DNA of 64,000 nt from Branchipolynoe longqiensis (lineage: Eukaryota; Annelida; Polychaeta; Phyllodocida; Polynoidae), in NCBI GenBank assembly GCA_030323885.1, contig CM059188.1:110333263-110397262 (forward strand), read 5' to 3'. The notes under the pieces are model-generated. The model saw only the letters and a list, made by a program, of their open reading frames with translations. It searched no databases and was not told where the DNA came from. Below, one piece after another: positions 1-11,910 of this stretch (its first letter is position 1; the number at the start of each line of letters is the position of its first letter). Made by a program: the position numbers and the translations under genes.

Positions 1-587
1 AGACAAATAAAAACAAAAAACAGGTAATGATACAAAAAGCACCTCCCCTCATTATCCTAAAACTATCAATAGGATAACCTCTCCTGTTAGTCGTCTCACT
101 CACTCCAATTATTACCATCATATATTGTCTATATATATATTGGTTTGCTATATTGTGATGTACTCATATATATTGCTTGCATATATGGTGATCTACCTCC
201 ATCACCTCATGAAATGTTACGTTCATAAAAACAATTTGTACATATGTTCTTTACCATTACATTTATTCTACTCGCATAATTTCGTGTTCATGCCAGACCT
301 GGCCTGCGGGCATGCTCAAATGAAAAATACTGTAAACGAGACCGCCGTTGGACGAGATTGTCATGAAAATAAAGTTATGTCATTCCCAGCTCTGCTTCCT
401 CGATCATCCCTGCCCGAGTGCCAGTAATGTAGAAAATATTATTTTAACTTCAAGAAACATGTGCGGTTATATAATAGCAGCAGTACTGACTTATCATAGC
501 GCACACCCCCGGTAGCCTTTTAGTGCACCCTCAATGAGATACCATACCAAGGTGTTGCTATGAGTGTAGTGCAACCCGATGCAAAGC
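1..587. other. No gene recognised
   Basis: AT-rich sequence with TATATA runs near 130-190. The open frame at 125-427 is low-complexity and shows no family motif. I see no repeat that I can name. Confidence 0.5.
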
Positions 588-655
588 TATGCCTATAATT
601 GGACTTGAACCCACCATACTGCCATTCCGCTATGAGTGGCCTAATTACTAATCAC
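588..655 (-). repeat. tRNA-like SINE relic
   Basis: On the minus strand a B-box-like GGTTCAAGTCC follows an A-box-like segment, and the 3' arm ends in TATAGGC. It resembles the two clearer tRNA-like copies at 21893-22130 and 30090-30186. It is too diverged to be a working tRNA gene. Confidence 0.35.
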
Positions 656-689
656 TAATTAACATGAGACAAACGCCCCTTGTGTGGTG

Positions 690-990
690 AGGAGAGAATA
701 TCCCACTGAGTCGTATTATCCAAACTCAAACCCAACCAGCCTATTACTATATCCTACTACCAATAAACAACGGGCTTGATTGGTTGTTGGAGTTTTACGT
801 CCTTGCAACATCTAATGTCATATCAGGACAGGTACCGACTTGTGACAGTGCAGACTCATTGTGACTTTACAGTGCTGCCCCATTGGGAAATCAGACTGCT
901 GGCACCATGACCCAATATCCCACTCAGTTACATTAGACCGGGAACCGAAGTCCCGACCTTCCGCACGTGAGGCCAGCGCTCTACCGATTC
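690..990 (-). repeat. Two adjacent fragments of the main SINE family
   Basis: Positions 776-990 carry the SINE tail and body in reverse (GGTTGTTGGAGTTTTACGTC, then the GTACCGACTTGTGACAGTG block) and join directly to the head with the CCGAATCGG-type tRNA region, lacking the middle of the body. Positions 690-775 are a diverged copy of that missing middle (TATCCCACTGAGTC onward). This is either a rearranged single copy or two insertions. Confidence 0.7.
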
Positions 991-1390
991 ACGCATGTAT
1001 GTTCGAGAAGCATTCCTGGTTGACAACGGTTAGAGGCTTTATGCGCATGCGCAAACTTTCTGGAACCTCCCTGAGTTGATATCCACAAGGGGGCCTATCC
1101 GTCTGTCAACACAGCGTGAAAGCAGTCAACTGTCTTGTGTTTAAATAAATTAAGAGAAGGCAACAAGTATGGTTGGCGCTAAGCAATTAATTTTGGCACG
1201 CTTTCCAGTGTGAGCGTTGCGCTAAATGTAGTTTTTATTTTATATATATCTATTGAAAAAAATCCCAGCCCTCCTGTCATGCGCTGGCCATTTTTCTGAA
1301 TGATTGCTGTGGGACTACTAAGTGGGCACATCACGCGATTCACACAAGCGCAAGGTACCATCAATTCACACACGGGCTGGGGGCAATCAA
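991..1390. other. No gene recognised
   Basis: Ordinary sequence. The minus-strand open frame at 1179-1373 has no recognisable content. Confidence 0.4.
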
Positions 1391-1750
1391 TTAAAGCTGC
1401 CTAGTCCGATGAAAACATCACATTTTCAAAACCAAAACAATTATCTAAATTTCCATTGTACATATCTAACGTAGATACTGGTGCACTTATTAAACATTTG
1501 TCACCACATGAAAGGGAATACTGCGGTAATTTAATAAAACCTCTTACTGCAGAAGCCTATAGTGTCAGAGTGTTTGGCGTGCTTGCCAAAACTAATTGTA
1601 CACATTTGGACTTCAAATATCTCTAAACTTAGCCATTGAAAATAAAAGTTACTACAAACTAAAGTAAGGTAGATTATAATGATCAATATTATATATGTAT
1701 CTCAGAAAAGGACAGACACTAAAAACCATCGAACATATACAACTTTAAAG
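1391..1750 (+). mobile_element. MITE family 1, full-length copy
   Basis: A 360-bp non-autonomous element. It starts TTAAAGCTGCCTAGTCCGAT and ends with the inverted form (CATCGAACATATACAACTTTAA), giving about 20 bp of terminal inverted repeat. The interior matches five other copies in this window: 6851, 8219, 19499, 36475 and 50953. It has no coding capacity. The superfamily cannot be assigned from TIR sequence alone. Confidence 0.85.
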
Positions 1751-2065
1751 CCAACTTTATTCCCACACATATTAATGCACATTGCCAAAAAAAGTCTACA
1801 TCAGCCTGTTTTATGCTGAGAAGGCCTTAGCTATTCATGCACACCTGTGGATTGGATGCGCGCGCACAAAGCGGCTGTGATGTGCACGCGCAGTCTGAGG
1901 TATAAAGGGGGATTGATGCCCGCTGCCTGGCTGTGTGGGCGTGCATAATGTAGGCACTAATTTGCGTCTCTTACAATGAATCCGGTGACGATCACCCCGG
2001 GTCTCTATGGGCATGCGCAGTGCACCGGCCAGACAGGGGTAGGCGTCGTGATGAGGGATGGTGGC
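1751..2065. other. No gene recognised; flank of satellite array
   Basis: Unique-looking DNA between MITE 1 and the satellite. The minus-strand open frame that runs into this region comes from the satellite and is not a gene. Confidence 0.4.
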
Positions 2066-3210
2066 AGCACACGCTACGTTATCACACACTACACCACCAG
2101 ACATTACATTACACAATACACTACAAACTACACCAGATGCTACACCACCACCACCACGCACTATACCACACACTACACCACACACTACACCACACACTAC
2201 AGCATCACACACTACACCACCAGACATTACATTACACACTACACTACAAACTACACCACATGCTACACGACACGCTACGCTATCACACACTACACCACCA
2301 GACACTACATTACACACTACACTACAAACTACACCACATGCTACACCACACGCTACGCTATCACACACCACACCACCAGACACTACATTACACACTACGC
2401 TACAAACTACACCACATGCTACACCACACGCTACGCTATCACACACCACACCACCAGACATTACATTACACACTATGCTACAAACTACACCACATGCTAC
2501 ACCACACGCTACGCTATCACACACTACACCACCAGACACTACACTACACACTACGCTACAAACTACACCAGATGCTACACCACACGCTATGCTATCACAC
2601 ACTACGCCACCAGACACTACTTTACACACTACACTACAAACTACACCACACGCTACACCACACGCTACGCTATCACACACCACACCACCAGACAATACAT
2701 TACACACTACGCTACAAACTACACCACATGCTACACCACACGCTACGCTATCACACACCACACCACCAGACAATACATTACACACTACGCTACAAACTAC
2801 TCCACCTGCTACACCACACGCTACGCTATCACACACCACACCACCAGACAATACATTACACACTACACTACAAACTACTCCACATGCTACACCACATGCT
2901 ACGCTATCACACACCACACCACCAGACACTACATTACACACTACGCTACACACTACACCACATGCTACACCACATGCTACGCTATCACACACCACACCAC
3001 CAGACACTACATTACACACTATGCTACAAAATACACCACATGCTACACCACCACCACCACACACTACACCACACACTACACCACACACTAGGACGTAGAA
3101 CAACACCAAACAAACTACACCACACATTACACCACACACTACACCACACACATTGCTATCACATGCTACACCACCAGACACTACATTACACACTACGCTA
3201 GAAACTACAC
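2066..3210 (+). repeat. 78-bp higher-order satellite array
   Basis: Landmark CGCTACGCTATC recurs at 2351, 2429 and 2507, a 78-bp spacing, and the array has roughly fourteen units. Each unit is built from CTACACCACACA-like submotifs plus CACCACCAGACACTACATTA and CTACAAACTACACCACATGC blocks. Because 78 is divisible by three and the units lack stops, three plus-strand frames and one minus-strand frame stay open for more than 1 kb. Those frames encode only Thr/His/Tyr or Val/Cys/Gly repeats and should not be called as genes. One strand is almost free of G. Confidence 0.9.
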
Positions 3211-4490
3211 CACATGCTACACCACCACACCACTACACCACACACTACACCACACAAAACACCACACACTACACCACCAGATACTAGATTACACACTACA
3301 GTACAAACTACACCACATGCTACACCACCACAGCACTACACCACACACTACACCACACACTACAACACACTACAGTACATGACACACTACACCACACACT
3401 ACACCACACACTACACCACCAGATACTACACTACCAGACACTACATTACGCACTATGCTACAAACTGCACCACATGCTACACCACCACCACACTACACCA
3501 CGCACTACACCACACAGTACACTACGCCACACACTACACTACAAACCTCACCACACGGTACACCACTACAATACTACACCCCCACTACACCACCCACTAC
3601 AGCACACACTACAACACACTACACTACATAACACACTACACCACACACTACACCACACCATACACCACACACTACACCACCATATACTACACCACCAGAC
3701 ACTACCTTACACACTGTGCTACAAACTACACCACATGCTACACCACCACCACCAGACTACACCACACACACTACACCACACACTACACTACAACACACAC
3801 TACACCACCAGATACTACATTACACACTACACTACAACCTACACCACATGCTACACCACCACCACACTACACCACATACTACACCGGACACTACACCACA
3901 CATTACAACACACTACACTACGCCACACACTGCACCACATACTACACCACACACCACACCACCAGACACTACATTACACACTACACTACAAACTACACCA
4001 CATGCTACACCACCACCCCACTACACCACACACACTACACCACACACTGGAGAACCTGACACTACATTACACATTACTCTACAAACTACACCACACTCTA
4101 CACCACCAAACTAGACCACACACTACAGCACCCACAACTACATTACAGACTATGCTACAAACTACACTACATGCTACACCACTACCACACACTACACCAC
4201 ACACTATGCTACAAACTGCACCACATGCCACACCACAACCACACTACACCACGCACTACACCACATGCTACACCACATACTACACCACCCACTACACTAC
4301 ACCACACACTACACCACCAGATACTACATTACACACTACACTACAAACTACACCAAACACAACACCACACACTACACCACACACTACACCACACACTACA
4401 ACACCAGACACTACATTACACACTACGCTACAAACTACACCACCTGATGCACCACCACACCACACTACACCACACACTACACCACCATAT
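3211..4490 (+). repeat. Degenerate continuation of the CTACACCACACA satellite
   Basis: The same building blocks continue without the regular 78-bp period. The basic unit is CTACACCACACA (12 bp), mixed with CAGACACTACATTACACACT segments at irregular spacing. Divergence increases away from the homogenised 2066-3210 core, which is usual for satellite edges. Confidence 0.85.
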
Positions 4491-5062
4491 GCTATTGTAC
4501 AATTTTCCGATATTTGAGATATGGGCTATGGAGAACTACTCTATAATAAATTGAACTAGTCTATATAATGGTAGATGGTATGTAAAACCAAAGGCATATA
4601 AGGTATATGTGTTATGTGGTATATTTAATCATTACTGATTAAATATAGAAATTGTATATCAATATAGATAGTGAGAGAGGGTCACTTCTTGACCTGAGAG
4701 AGGGTCACTTCTTGACTTGTGAGAGAATCTTTGGAACTCTCCTCCCATACCCCCTCCCCCCAAGTGTTATTTACGGATCACTGCACACCAGACACAACAG
4801 GGCACTGTAACCAGCCATAACCATGCCTTCATTACAAGGATATTGAATGTTCATTGGTTGAATAGGAATGCCTGTTGGTGATTGGAGGGATTGATCAGGT
4901 ATGTACAGCCATCTTGGATTCTAAAACATATATATATAATAAACTAAGCAAGCTCCTTCTGGTTCCTTCTGCACACTCTATATCTTGCCTTCCTTCTCTA
5001 TACTTGCTTGTAGTGATTTCCTATTAGCCTGCCTACACAACTACAGCTGCCAGTCGTCGACT
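4491..5062. other. Unique segment interrupting the satellite
   Basis: This contains a short direct duplication (GAGAGAGGGTCACTTCTTGA at about 4672 and 4694) and otherwise no recognised feature. It separates two blocks of the same satellite, so it is either an insertion or a rearrangement. Confidence 0.5.
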
Positions 5063-6515
5063 TCACACTACATTACACACTACACTACAAAAACACCACA
5101 TGCTACACCACCACACTACACCACACACTACACCACACACTACACCACCTGACACTACATTACACACTACACTACAAACTACACCACATGCTACACCACT
5201 ACCACACACTACACACTACACCACAAACTAGACCACATGCTACACAACCACAGTGCACCACATGCTACACCACCCACTACACCACACACTACACTACACT
5301 ACACCACACACTACACTACACCACACACTACACCACCATATACTACATTACACACTACACTACAACCTACACCACACACTACACCACCACCACACTACAC
5401 CACACACTACACCACATACTACACCACACACTACACCACACACTACACCACCAGACACTACATTAAATACTATGCTACAAACTACACCACATGCTACACC
5501 ACCACCACACAACACAATGCACACTGCACCACATACTACACCACCAGACACTAAATTACACACTACGCTACAAACTACACCACATGCTACACTACCACCA
5601 CACTACACCACAAACACTATACCATGTACTACAACACACAATACACCACCACACTACACACTACACCACACACTACACCACCACAGACAACACTACGCCA
5701 CCCACTACACCACACGCACTATCCCACACACAACACCATACACTACACCACACATGATACCATAGATATCCTACATCATAGCATATTATAGCACAAACTG
5801 CACTACACTACATACTATTCCACGCACTACACTGCACACTACACCACACATATACATGATGCAGACTACACCACACATACTACACTACACCACACACACT
5901 ACACCACACACTGCACGAAACACTACATCACACAACTATATCACACACACTTCACACTCCACGCAGTACACCACCCACCGTGCACTACACTACACCATGC
6001 ACGCTACACCCTATGCACTAGCCCCCATACAGTACACCACCCACAACACACACCACATCATCCACTACACTACACAGTACACACTAAACCACACGGAAAA
6101 CCACGCATATTACCCCAAATATACTACACCCCATACACTACACCACACACTACACCACACACACCACACACTACACCACACACTACAACACACTCTACAT
6201 CACCCACTACACTACACCACACACCATACCACACTCTATTACACAACACACACTACTAGATACAATAAACCACATACACTACGCTACACCACACTACAGC
6301 ACACACTGCATCACACACACCACACACTACACCACACACTACATCACTCACTACACTACACTACACACAATAATACACGACACACAATACTACATACAAT
6401 ACACCACATACACTAGACCACACACACTACACCACACACAATACACAATACATACGACAGGACACACTACACCACCCTTCACCACACACTACACCACACC
6501 ACACCACACACACTC
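5063..6515 (+). repeat. Second block of the satellite, decaying to the right
   Basis: ACTACACCACACA units resume at 5063 and become more and more degenerate after 5760, with ACACACTACACTACACC variants to about 6515. No coding potential. Confidence 0.85.
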
Positions 6516-6596
6516 AGTGCCAGACATCCTCATTGATGAGAACACGACCACCCAGGTCTGCATTACTAATCACAGCTAGCCGAACACTTTGCAGCA

Positions 6597-6602
6597 TACA
6601 TA

Positions 6603-6641
<39 letters not shown>
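6597..6641. repeat. (TA)n microsatellite
   Basis: An ATATATGTATATATA run of about 45 bp. Confidence 0.9.
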
Positions 6642-6644
<3 letters not shown>

Positions 6645-6850
6645 TTAGCTATGATTTATAGTGCCCTTAGCTAATAAAGCCCATGTCCCAGCTCAGCTTC
6701 AAAGCAACTCCATATAATTATTAAGCAATTATTGCCCGATATCAAGCTTGGAGTTCGAGGGCGTCTTGGGATAGGTGTTTATCAAGGCATTCCAAGCAAA
6801 TGTTCCAAGCATGCACATGCCCTATGTATTTAAGGCGATAATGCGGGTAT

Positions 6851-7180
6851 TGAAGCTGCATAGTCCGATGAGGAATCACATTTTCAAAACCAAAATAATT
6901 ATCTAGATTTGATTCTCCATATCTGACTTAGATACATATGTACTTTTAAAGCATTTGTTGCCACATAGAAGGGGATATTGAGTCAATTTAATTGAGGTTG
7001 TTGCTGCAGAAGCCTATGGTATCACTCACTATCCGAGTTTTGGTGTGTTTGCCAAGGTTAATTGTGCATATTTGCACTTCAAATATCTCAGAAGTTAGCC
7101 ATCTAAAATAAAAATTACTTCAAACTAAAGTAAGGTAAATTATAACAATCGATTTAATATATTCTCACAAATTGACAGAA
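6851..7180 (+). mobile_element. MITE family 1 copy, right end lost
   Basis: Begins TGAAGCTGCATAGTCCGATG and follows the family consensus to about 7180. The terminal inverted repeat is then replaced by a fragment of MITE family 2. Confidence 0.8.
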
Positions 7181-8098
7181 TCTAAGTGGTCCATTTAGCG
7201 AAGTGGTCAGTTTAAGGAGTTAACATATGGTTACAATGGCATAGACTAGATCGCTATTCCGACTGCGCATGCACCATTCCAACTGTGCATGCGCTGAAAA
7301 CGGCATCGAGAGAAAAACAAAGGCGTTGGGCCATTGAGTTTGCCGATACGCATGGGGCAAAACTTCGATTTTATTCAAAATTAATAAAAATACATAACAA
7401 TTTGGCACAAACATGGATGGATGCATGCAATATATTTGTAATGAATATAGTTAAGACACAACTCTCCATAATTCATCATTTTGAGCTAAAAAACATACAA
7501 TTTCAGTCACTTTACAGGCTGATGTTTACATCACCATTGATTAGACAAGTAATTCTTGTTCTAAATATTAAAATGTCAAATGTGTTAACAAAAACTTGTT
7601 TCAAAGAAATAGATAACAAATGTCTGATAAACCATACCCATTTCCTAGCCCAACAAATGTTATTAACTATAGGATATAAATAAAAACATGAATACAATAA
7701 GTAAAACTGACTCTGGCTATGGCTCTAACACTAGTCTGAGTGCCCAGATTTGTATAAATCTAAATTCAGATTGTATAAGATGTGCTGATTAGATTGATGT
7801 AAATGCAATGCTAGATAAAAGAGTAACAACTTAATTTATTATATATATTTTTTGAGTTGGTCTCCTATGTTTCAAACTAGAGCTAAGATGAGCTGAAACT
7901 AGCACATTTCATAGCTGCACCCAGTGTCTTAGCATTAGCCATGAGCTTCGTGGGGGTTTGTTTTTCTTCCACGCATCCCACACTGCACCGCACGGCTGGA
8001 ATGGTGATCTAGTCTATTGCTGGGACCCAAGTAAAGCGATCGATATAGGGGAGTGGTCGATCTGTGGAGGTGGTCGGTTAGAGAGGTTTTACTGTAAT
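7181..8098 (+). mobile_element. MITE family 2 copy split by another element
   Basis: The left part (7181-7222, TCTAAGTGGTCCATTTAGCG) and the right part (8021-8098, GGGACCCAAGTAAAGCGATC, ending in GAGAGGTTTTACTGTA) match consecutive parts of the intact copy at 14816-14975. The intervening DNA is a separate TIR element at 7240-8020. The outermost left terminus is missing. Confidence 0.7.
7240..8020. mobile_element. TIR element with a satellite-like internal monomer
   Basis: Imperfect inverted termini: CATAGACTAGATCGCTATTC at 7240 and its inverted form ending at 8020 (CAATAGACTAGATCACCATT read on the minus strand). The interior at about 7330-7395 (TTGAGTTTGCCGATACGCAT, then TTTTATTCAAAATTAATA) matches the 206-bp repeat at 49635-50251. 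The open frame at 7285-7683 spans this repeat and has no protein-family signal. Confidence 0.6.
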
Positions 8099-8218
8099 GA
8101 CTTTTCGCTGTGCAACTGGCTATAACAAAAACTCACCATTCTGGTAAAAGAAACATCGGACTGACACCCACACATTCTGACAACATTAAATACAAATAAT
8201 AACCTCGAAGCCATTTGA

Positions 8219-8395
8219 TTAAAGCTGCATAGCCCGATGAAAACATCCACATCTCAAAACCAAAACCCTGACCTACATTTGATTCTACATATCCAACTCA
8301 AATACTGGTGCACTTATCAAGCATTTGTTGCTGCATAGAAAGGGATGCTGAGCCAATTTAATAGAGCCTGTTGTTTCCGGAACCTATGGTGTTAG
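8219..8395 (+). mobile_element. MITE family 1 fragment
   Basis: The left half only: TTAAAGCTGCATAGCCCGAT through the TAGAGCCTGTTGTTTCCGGA region. It ends at a poly-T tract (8400-8435). Confidence 0.75.
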
Positions 8396-8589
8396 AATCT
8401 TTTTTGTTGTTGTTTTTTTTGTGTTTTTTTTTGTGATGGGTGTATTTATGCTGCCCATAATGGTTAAGTCTAATGACTTGTTTTCACCACTAGACAGTAA
8501 TAGTCGTGTGACTCCCCTTCTTTGTATTCACCTTCAGTTGTTGTGTAGCTAACTACTGCATGCATCCATTACGTCTCCGGTTTGCTTCC

Positions 8590-8953
8590 TGCAGAGTCCG
8601 TTGATGGTGCTGCGGGAATTTGGTCCGTCAGGTTTTTATCTGTTTTCAGCGCGTCCGTGATCAGTCCGGTAGGTGTCCGGTTTGTGTCCGGTTGGTGTCC
8701 GGTCCGTCCGTTTGACATTCGGTTTTTGCCCAGTGGGTGACCATTGCTTGTCTGTTGTTATCCGGTTTTGTACATTTATCGTCCGTTTCTCATCCGTTTA
8801 TCATCCGGTGGCTATTAGTTAATGTACGTTCCTTGTCTGTTGAAAGCGCAACATTTCGACACATTTCAATACATTTTGACACCAACGGACTAGACAATTG
8901 TTTGTCCGGTGGTGTCCGTTACTCAGTCCGGTAAGGTGTGACTGGGCCTTCAG
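8590..8953 (-). mobile_element. GTCCGG-array element, one end visible
   Basis: Dense GTCCGGT/GTCCGTT motifs from 8590 to 8935 lead into GGTGTGACTGGGCCTT, which resembles the end of the elements at 52578-53432 and 58070-58492. The opposite terminus was not found. I infer a non-autonomous DNA transposon whose subterminal motif has multiplied. Confidence 0.5.
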
Positions 8954-9125
8954 TCTTTGGTAAAACGCCCCTCAGTAGTAGAACAGGTATGGGACCAGAG
9001 AGAGGATGGCTAATTTCCATACGGACGGAGATCGCTCGGGCTTCTGCACAACTCATAAACACATATATGTATAATTATGGTATACATGCCGGCCGAGCAA
9101 CTGCTGCCCGCCCGGACCCACGGCA

Positions 9126-9660
9126 GTGCAGAGCGGGGCGGCGGGGGATGGGGGTGGCGGGACGGTGGGGGGAGGACGGTGGGGGGCCAGTGGGCGGCAG
9201 GAAGGCGGGGCGGTGCAGAGCGGTGCTGTCGGCCGGCCGGACGGTGGGACGGTGGGACGGTGGGACGGTGGGACGGTGGGACGGTTGGGCGGTGGGACGG
9301 TGGGGTGGTGGGACGGGGGCTGGTGGGACAGTGGGGCGGTGGGACGGTGGGGCAGTGGGGCGGTGGGGCAGTGGGGTGGTGGGACGGTGGGGCGGTGGGA
9401 CGGGGGCTGGTGGGGTGGTGGGTGGTGGGGCGGTGGTCCGGGGGCTGGTGGGACGGTGGGGCGGTGGGACGGTGGGGCGGTGGGGCGGTGGGGCGGTGGG
9501 GCGGTGGGGTGGTGGGACGGTGGGGCGGTGGTCCGGGGGCTGGTGGGGCGGTGGGATGGTGGGGCGGTGGGCCGGGGGCTGGTGGGGTGGTGGGACGCTG
9601 GTGGGGTGGGCCGGGGGCTGGTGGGGCGGTGGGGTGGTGGGCCGGGGGCTGTGGGCTGGT
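9126..9660 (+). repeat. G-rich minisatellite (GGTGGGACGGTGGGGC)
   Basis: GGTGGGACG and GGTGGGGCG units of 9-10 bp fill this interval, with closely spaced G runs capable of forming G-quadruplexes. Long open frames on both strands (Gly/Val/Arg/Trp, or Pro/His/Ser/Thr) are by-products of the repeat. Confidence 0.85.
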
Positions 9661-10123
9661 GGGGAATGTCTACGGGTGCGGAAGTGTCCAGTGCATTCAC
9701 CGGGCGAACTGCCGGACTGCCAGTAGACGTGAGGAATCTGGTTATCAGAACAGGCTTGCAGCTACTGGGTCCGGTTCTTAGCGCCATCTTGAAATGTGCT
9801 AATCATTACACTATATATACATTTTTGTTGTTGAAGTATAATCATTATACAAATAAATGTATGGAGGAATAGTTCGATTGTATATTATTACTATTGTATT
9901 TCGTTGATCCCGTTCCAACTCGTTCCGCGCTGGTAATGCGGCGTTCCAAGTTGGACGGTGGCAACGCGTTACGGCGACAGAGGTGATTAAGCCACCAACA
10001 ATTGCTTTCATTCCTTGTTGACAATATTTTGATTATTATACGGTATGGGCAATTTCATGCCCAGTAAACTCAACTCAACCCAATAGTGTGTTGTTATCTT
10101 TCAGCTAGTTACTATATATATAT

Positions 10124-10412
10124 ATAAACAGTTGGCTCCAGATAAACAGAACAACGATAAGACTGATGTGGTTGAGAAGAAGATATATATTCTCTGGCGG
10201 AGATATATATTAATTTGACCGTCCTGACAGGCCTATATGCGTTAATGGCCAGACACAGCTGGCATACAGTGCCTAGAGCCTCTCACAGGTGGCACCAATG
10301 TGGCCCATGTCATACTACACAGAGTAAGATAGATAGGGTAAGAGTCAGATAGATAGGGAACTGAAGATACATAGTGTCCTTGTTTATATTCCCATAATGG
10401 ATTATAGAGCAC
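10124..10412 (-). mobile_element. Solo A-B terminal unit of the Ngaro-like retrotransposon
   Basis: Read on the minus strand, this 289-bp segment begins GTGCTCTATAATCCATTATG and ends in TGTTTAT. It matches repeat A (190 bp) followed by repeat B (92 bp) of the full element at 23315-28447. A plus the 6-bp spacer plus B equals 288 bp there, so the length agrees. Recombination between A1 and A2 of a full copy would leave exactly this, the counterpart of a solo LTR. It is clearly older than the full copy, with many substitutions. Confidence 0.8.
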
Positions 10413-10576
10413 ATATAATTCCTCCAGTGTGTGTGGTGCGAGAGGGGTGGGGGACCGCCCACAGCTAGGGGAGGGGTGCCACCACCAATGTGCCAACGAG
10501 GAATATATATATATCAGTATATGTTCCCATTGCATTTATACTCGCATAATGCGTTATACATCACATATAAAGTCCA
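10413..10576 (-). repeat. TATA-containing terminal-like repeat, family 2
   Basis: On the minus strand: GTGATGTATAACGCATTATG, then GAGTATAAATGC, a GGTGGCACC-like block and a final GGAGGAATTATAT. A homologous copy lies at 38857-39021 on the plus strand. Its layout (palindromic ATAACGCATTAT then TATAAA) parallels repeat A of the Ngaro-like element. I infer a terminal unit from a related element. Confidence 0.5.
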
Positions 10577-11300
10577 TGCTACAGTACAATAAGGAGACAC
10601 GACAAGGAAGTGAGTTGAGATGATATATTCTCCGGCTTAGGGAATATAACCCATAAAGTAGTACACAACATATGGGTGATAATATAGGGAACATTCCCTT
10701 CCGTGCCTTTATAATCGCATAACCCTTATACATAACATATATATAGCAGGCTACATCAGTGTAAGGCACACAGAAATGGTGTAGCAGTGTCTAGTGGCAC
10801 ATGGGCGGGTTGAAGTACCAGGAGACATGTGAGGGCGCAGTGAGGCGGTACGCCACGAGGGGTCTGGTAGGGGACCAGGAGGAAACAAGAGTAGCGTCCA
10901 CCCAACGGGTCCCGCTCTCAAACAAGGCGTGGACAAACCTGCGTCCATAACGCGGCCGATTACGCCGAAAGGAAGCATACAGAGTTCAGCTTGCAATCTC
11001 CACCCCCACCTCCACCCCATTACCCCCACTCACCCCATCTCCTTCCCTCTCCCTCTCCATGAGGTAAGTTCTATGAAGGCCATCATCGTAAATTCAGCTA
11101 TTTCCAGCAACACATTCATCGTCTGAATGCGGGGTATTCTTAGTAGTGAGACCTGGTCTTGGATATAGGTTGACGTAAACTAGGAAGAATGCTTTTGCTC
11201 CTGGCTGTAAATCTTCAGCAGTTATTCTGAAATACAATGCTCCTTCCTCAGATGGTGATAAGGGGGAGTTTCTGCATTGCATGCTGATGACGACATGTTA
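10577..11300. other. No gene recognised
   Basis: About 10680-10755 is another weak relative of the family-2 terminal repeat on the minus strand (TTATGTATAAGGGTTATGCG). The rest, including a CCCCCACC-rich stretch at 11000-11060, has no identifiable gene. Confidence 0.4.
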
Positions 11301-11564
11301 TGCTAGGTACACACCTACCGTATACAATTCGCGCACTAAAACTCTCGACCCGACCCGACCAGCTTAAAACTGAAAACGGGCCGATTCATTTTTCGAATCG
11401 CGAATCGCAATCGTAAGGAAGCAGTTTTAGCCCTAAAAGTGAGTTTTAAGTCGTGAATCGCAATCGGTAGGTGTGCTAGGGGAGTGCACACCTCACGACT
11501 TTTGGGGAGTTTTTGATCATATACGGTAGGTGGGTGCGGAAAAATGGTAGGTGTGTACCTAGCA
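11301..11564. mobile_element. MITE family 5, intact with TA duplication
   Basis: A 264-bp element with perfect 19-bp inverted termini (TGCTAGGTACACACCTACC) flanked by TA on both sides (11299-11300, 11565-11566). Subterminal GCGAATCGCAATCG-like motifs are repeated on both arms. It is non-coding. Confidence 0.8.
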
Positions 11565-11578
11565 TATATTAGGCTACC

Positions 11579-11910
11579 GGACGCGGTGGCTGAATCGGTA
11601 GAGCGTAGGCTTCGCAGTGCGGAAGGTAGGTCGAATCGGGAGTTTGAATTTTAGCGGAGTCAAAGCGATGACTTATTAAATTGATACTTGTCGCTACCTA
11701 GTCTGGTGCTCAGCATTAATAGGATAGGGCAAGGACTTGTCAGGAAAATGTGACCGAGTGGGGTATTGGGTGATGGCGCCGGCAGCCTGGTCTCCCAGTG
11801 GGACAGCACTATAAAATCACTATGAGTCCGCACTGTCACAAGTCGGTACCCATCCTGATATGGCTGTGTAGATGTTGCTAGGAGGTGCTCCTAAATAAAT
11901 AAATAAACAA
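11579..11910 (+). repeat. SINE, head type 2
   Basis: The tRNA-related head starts GGACGCGGTGGCTGAATCGG. It is followed by the shared body (GATACTTGTCGCTACCTAGT, the GGGCAAGGACT block, then CAGCACTATAAAATCACTAT) and a tail ending in AAATAAATAAATAAAC. Full-length but diverged. Confidence 0.85.

Noticed and set aside
1835..3201. Long overlapping open frames on both strands (up to 452 residues)
   Set aside because: They follow the 78-bp satellite exactly and encode only Cys/Val/Gly, His/Thr/Tyr or Pro/Thr repeats.
2066..6515. CRISPR array
   Set aside because: The repeats are contiguous satellite without unique spacers, in a eukaryotic context.
7285..7683. 132-residue protein
   Set aside because: The frame crosses a known repeat monomer and has no family motif.
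9053..9787. Pro/His and Gly/Val/Trp proteins of about 240 residues
   Set aside because: Both strands of a G-rich minisatellite; stop-free by composition.
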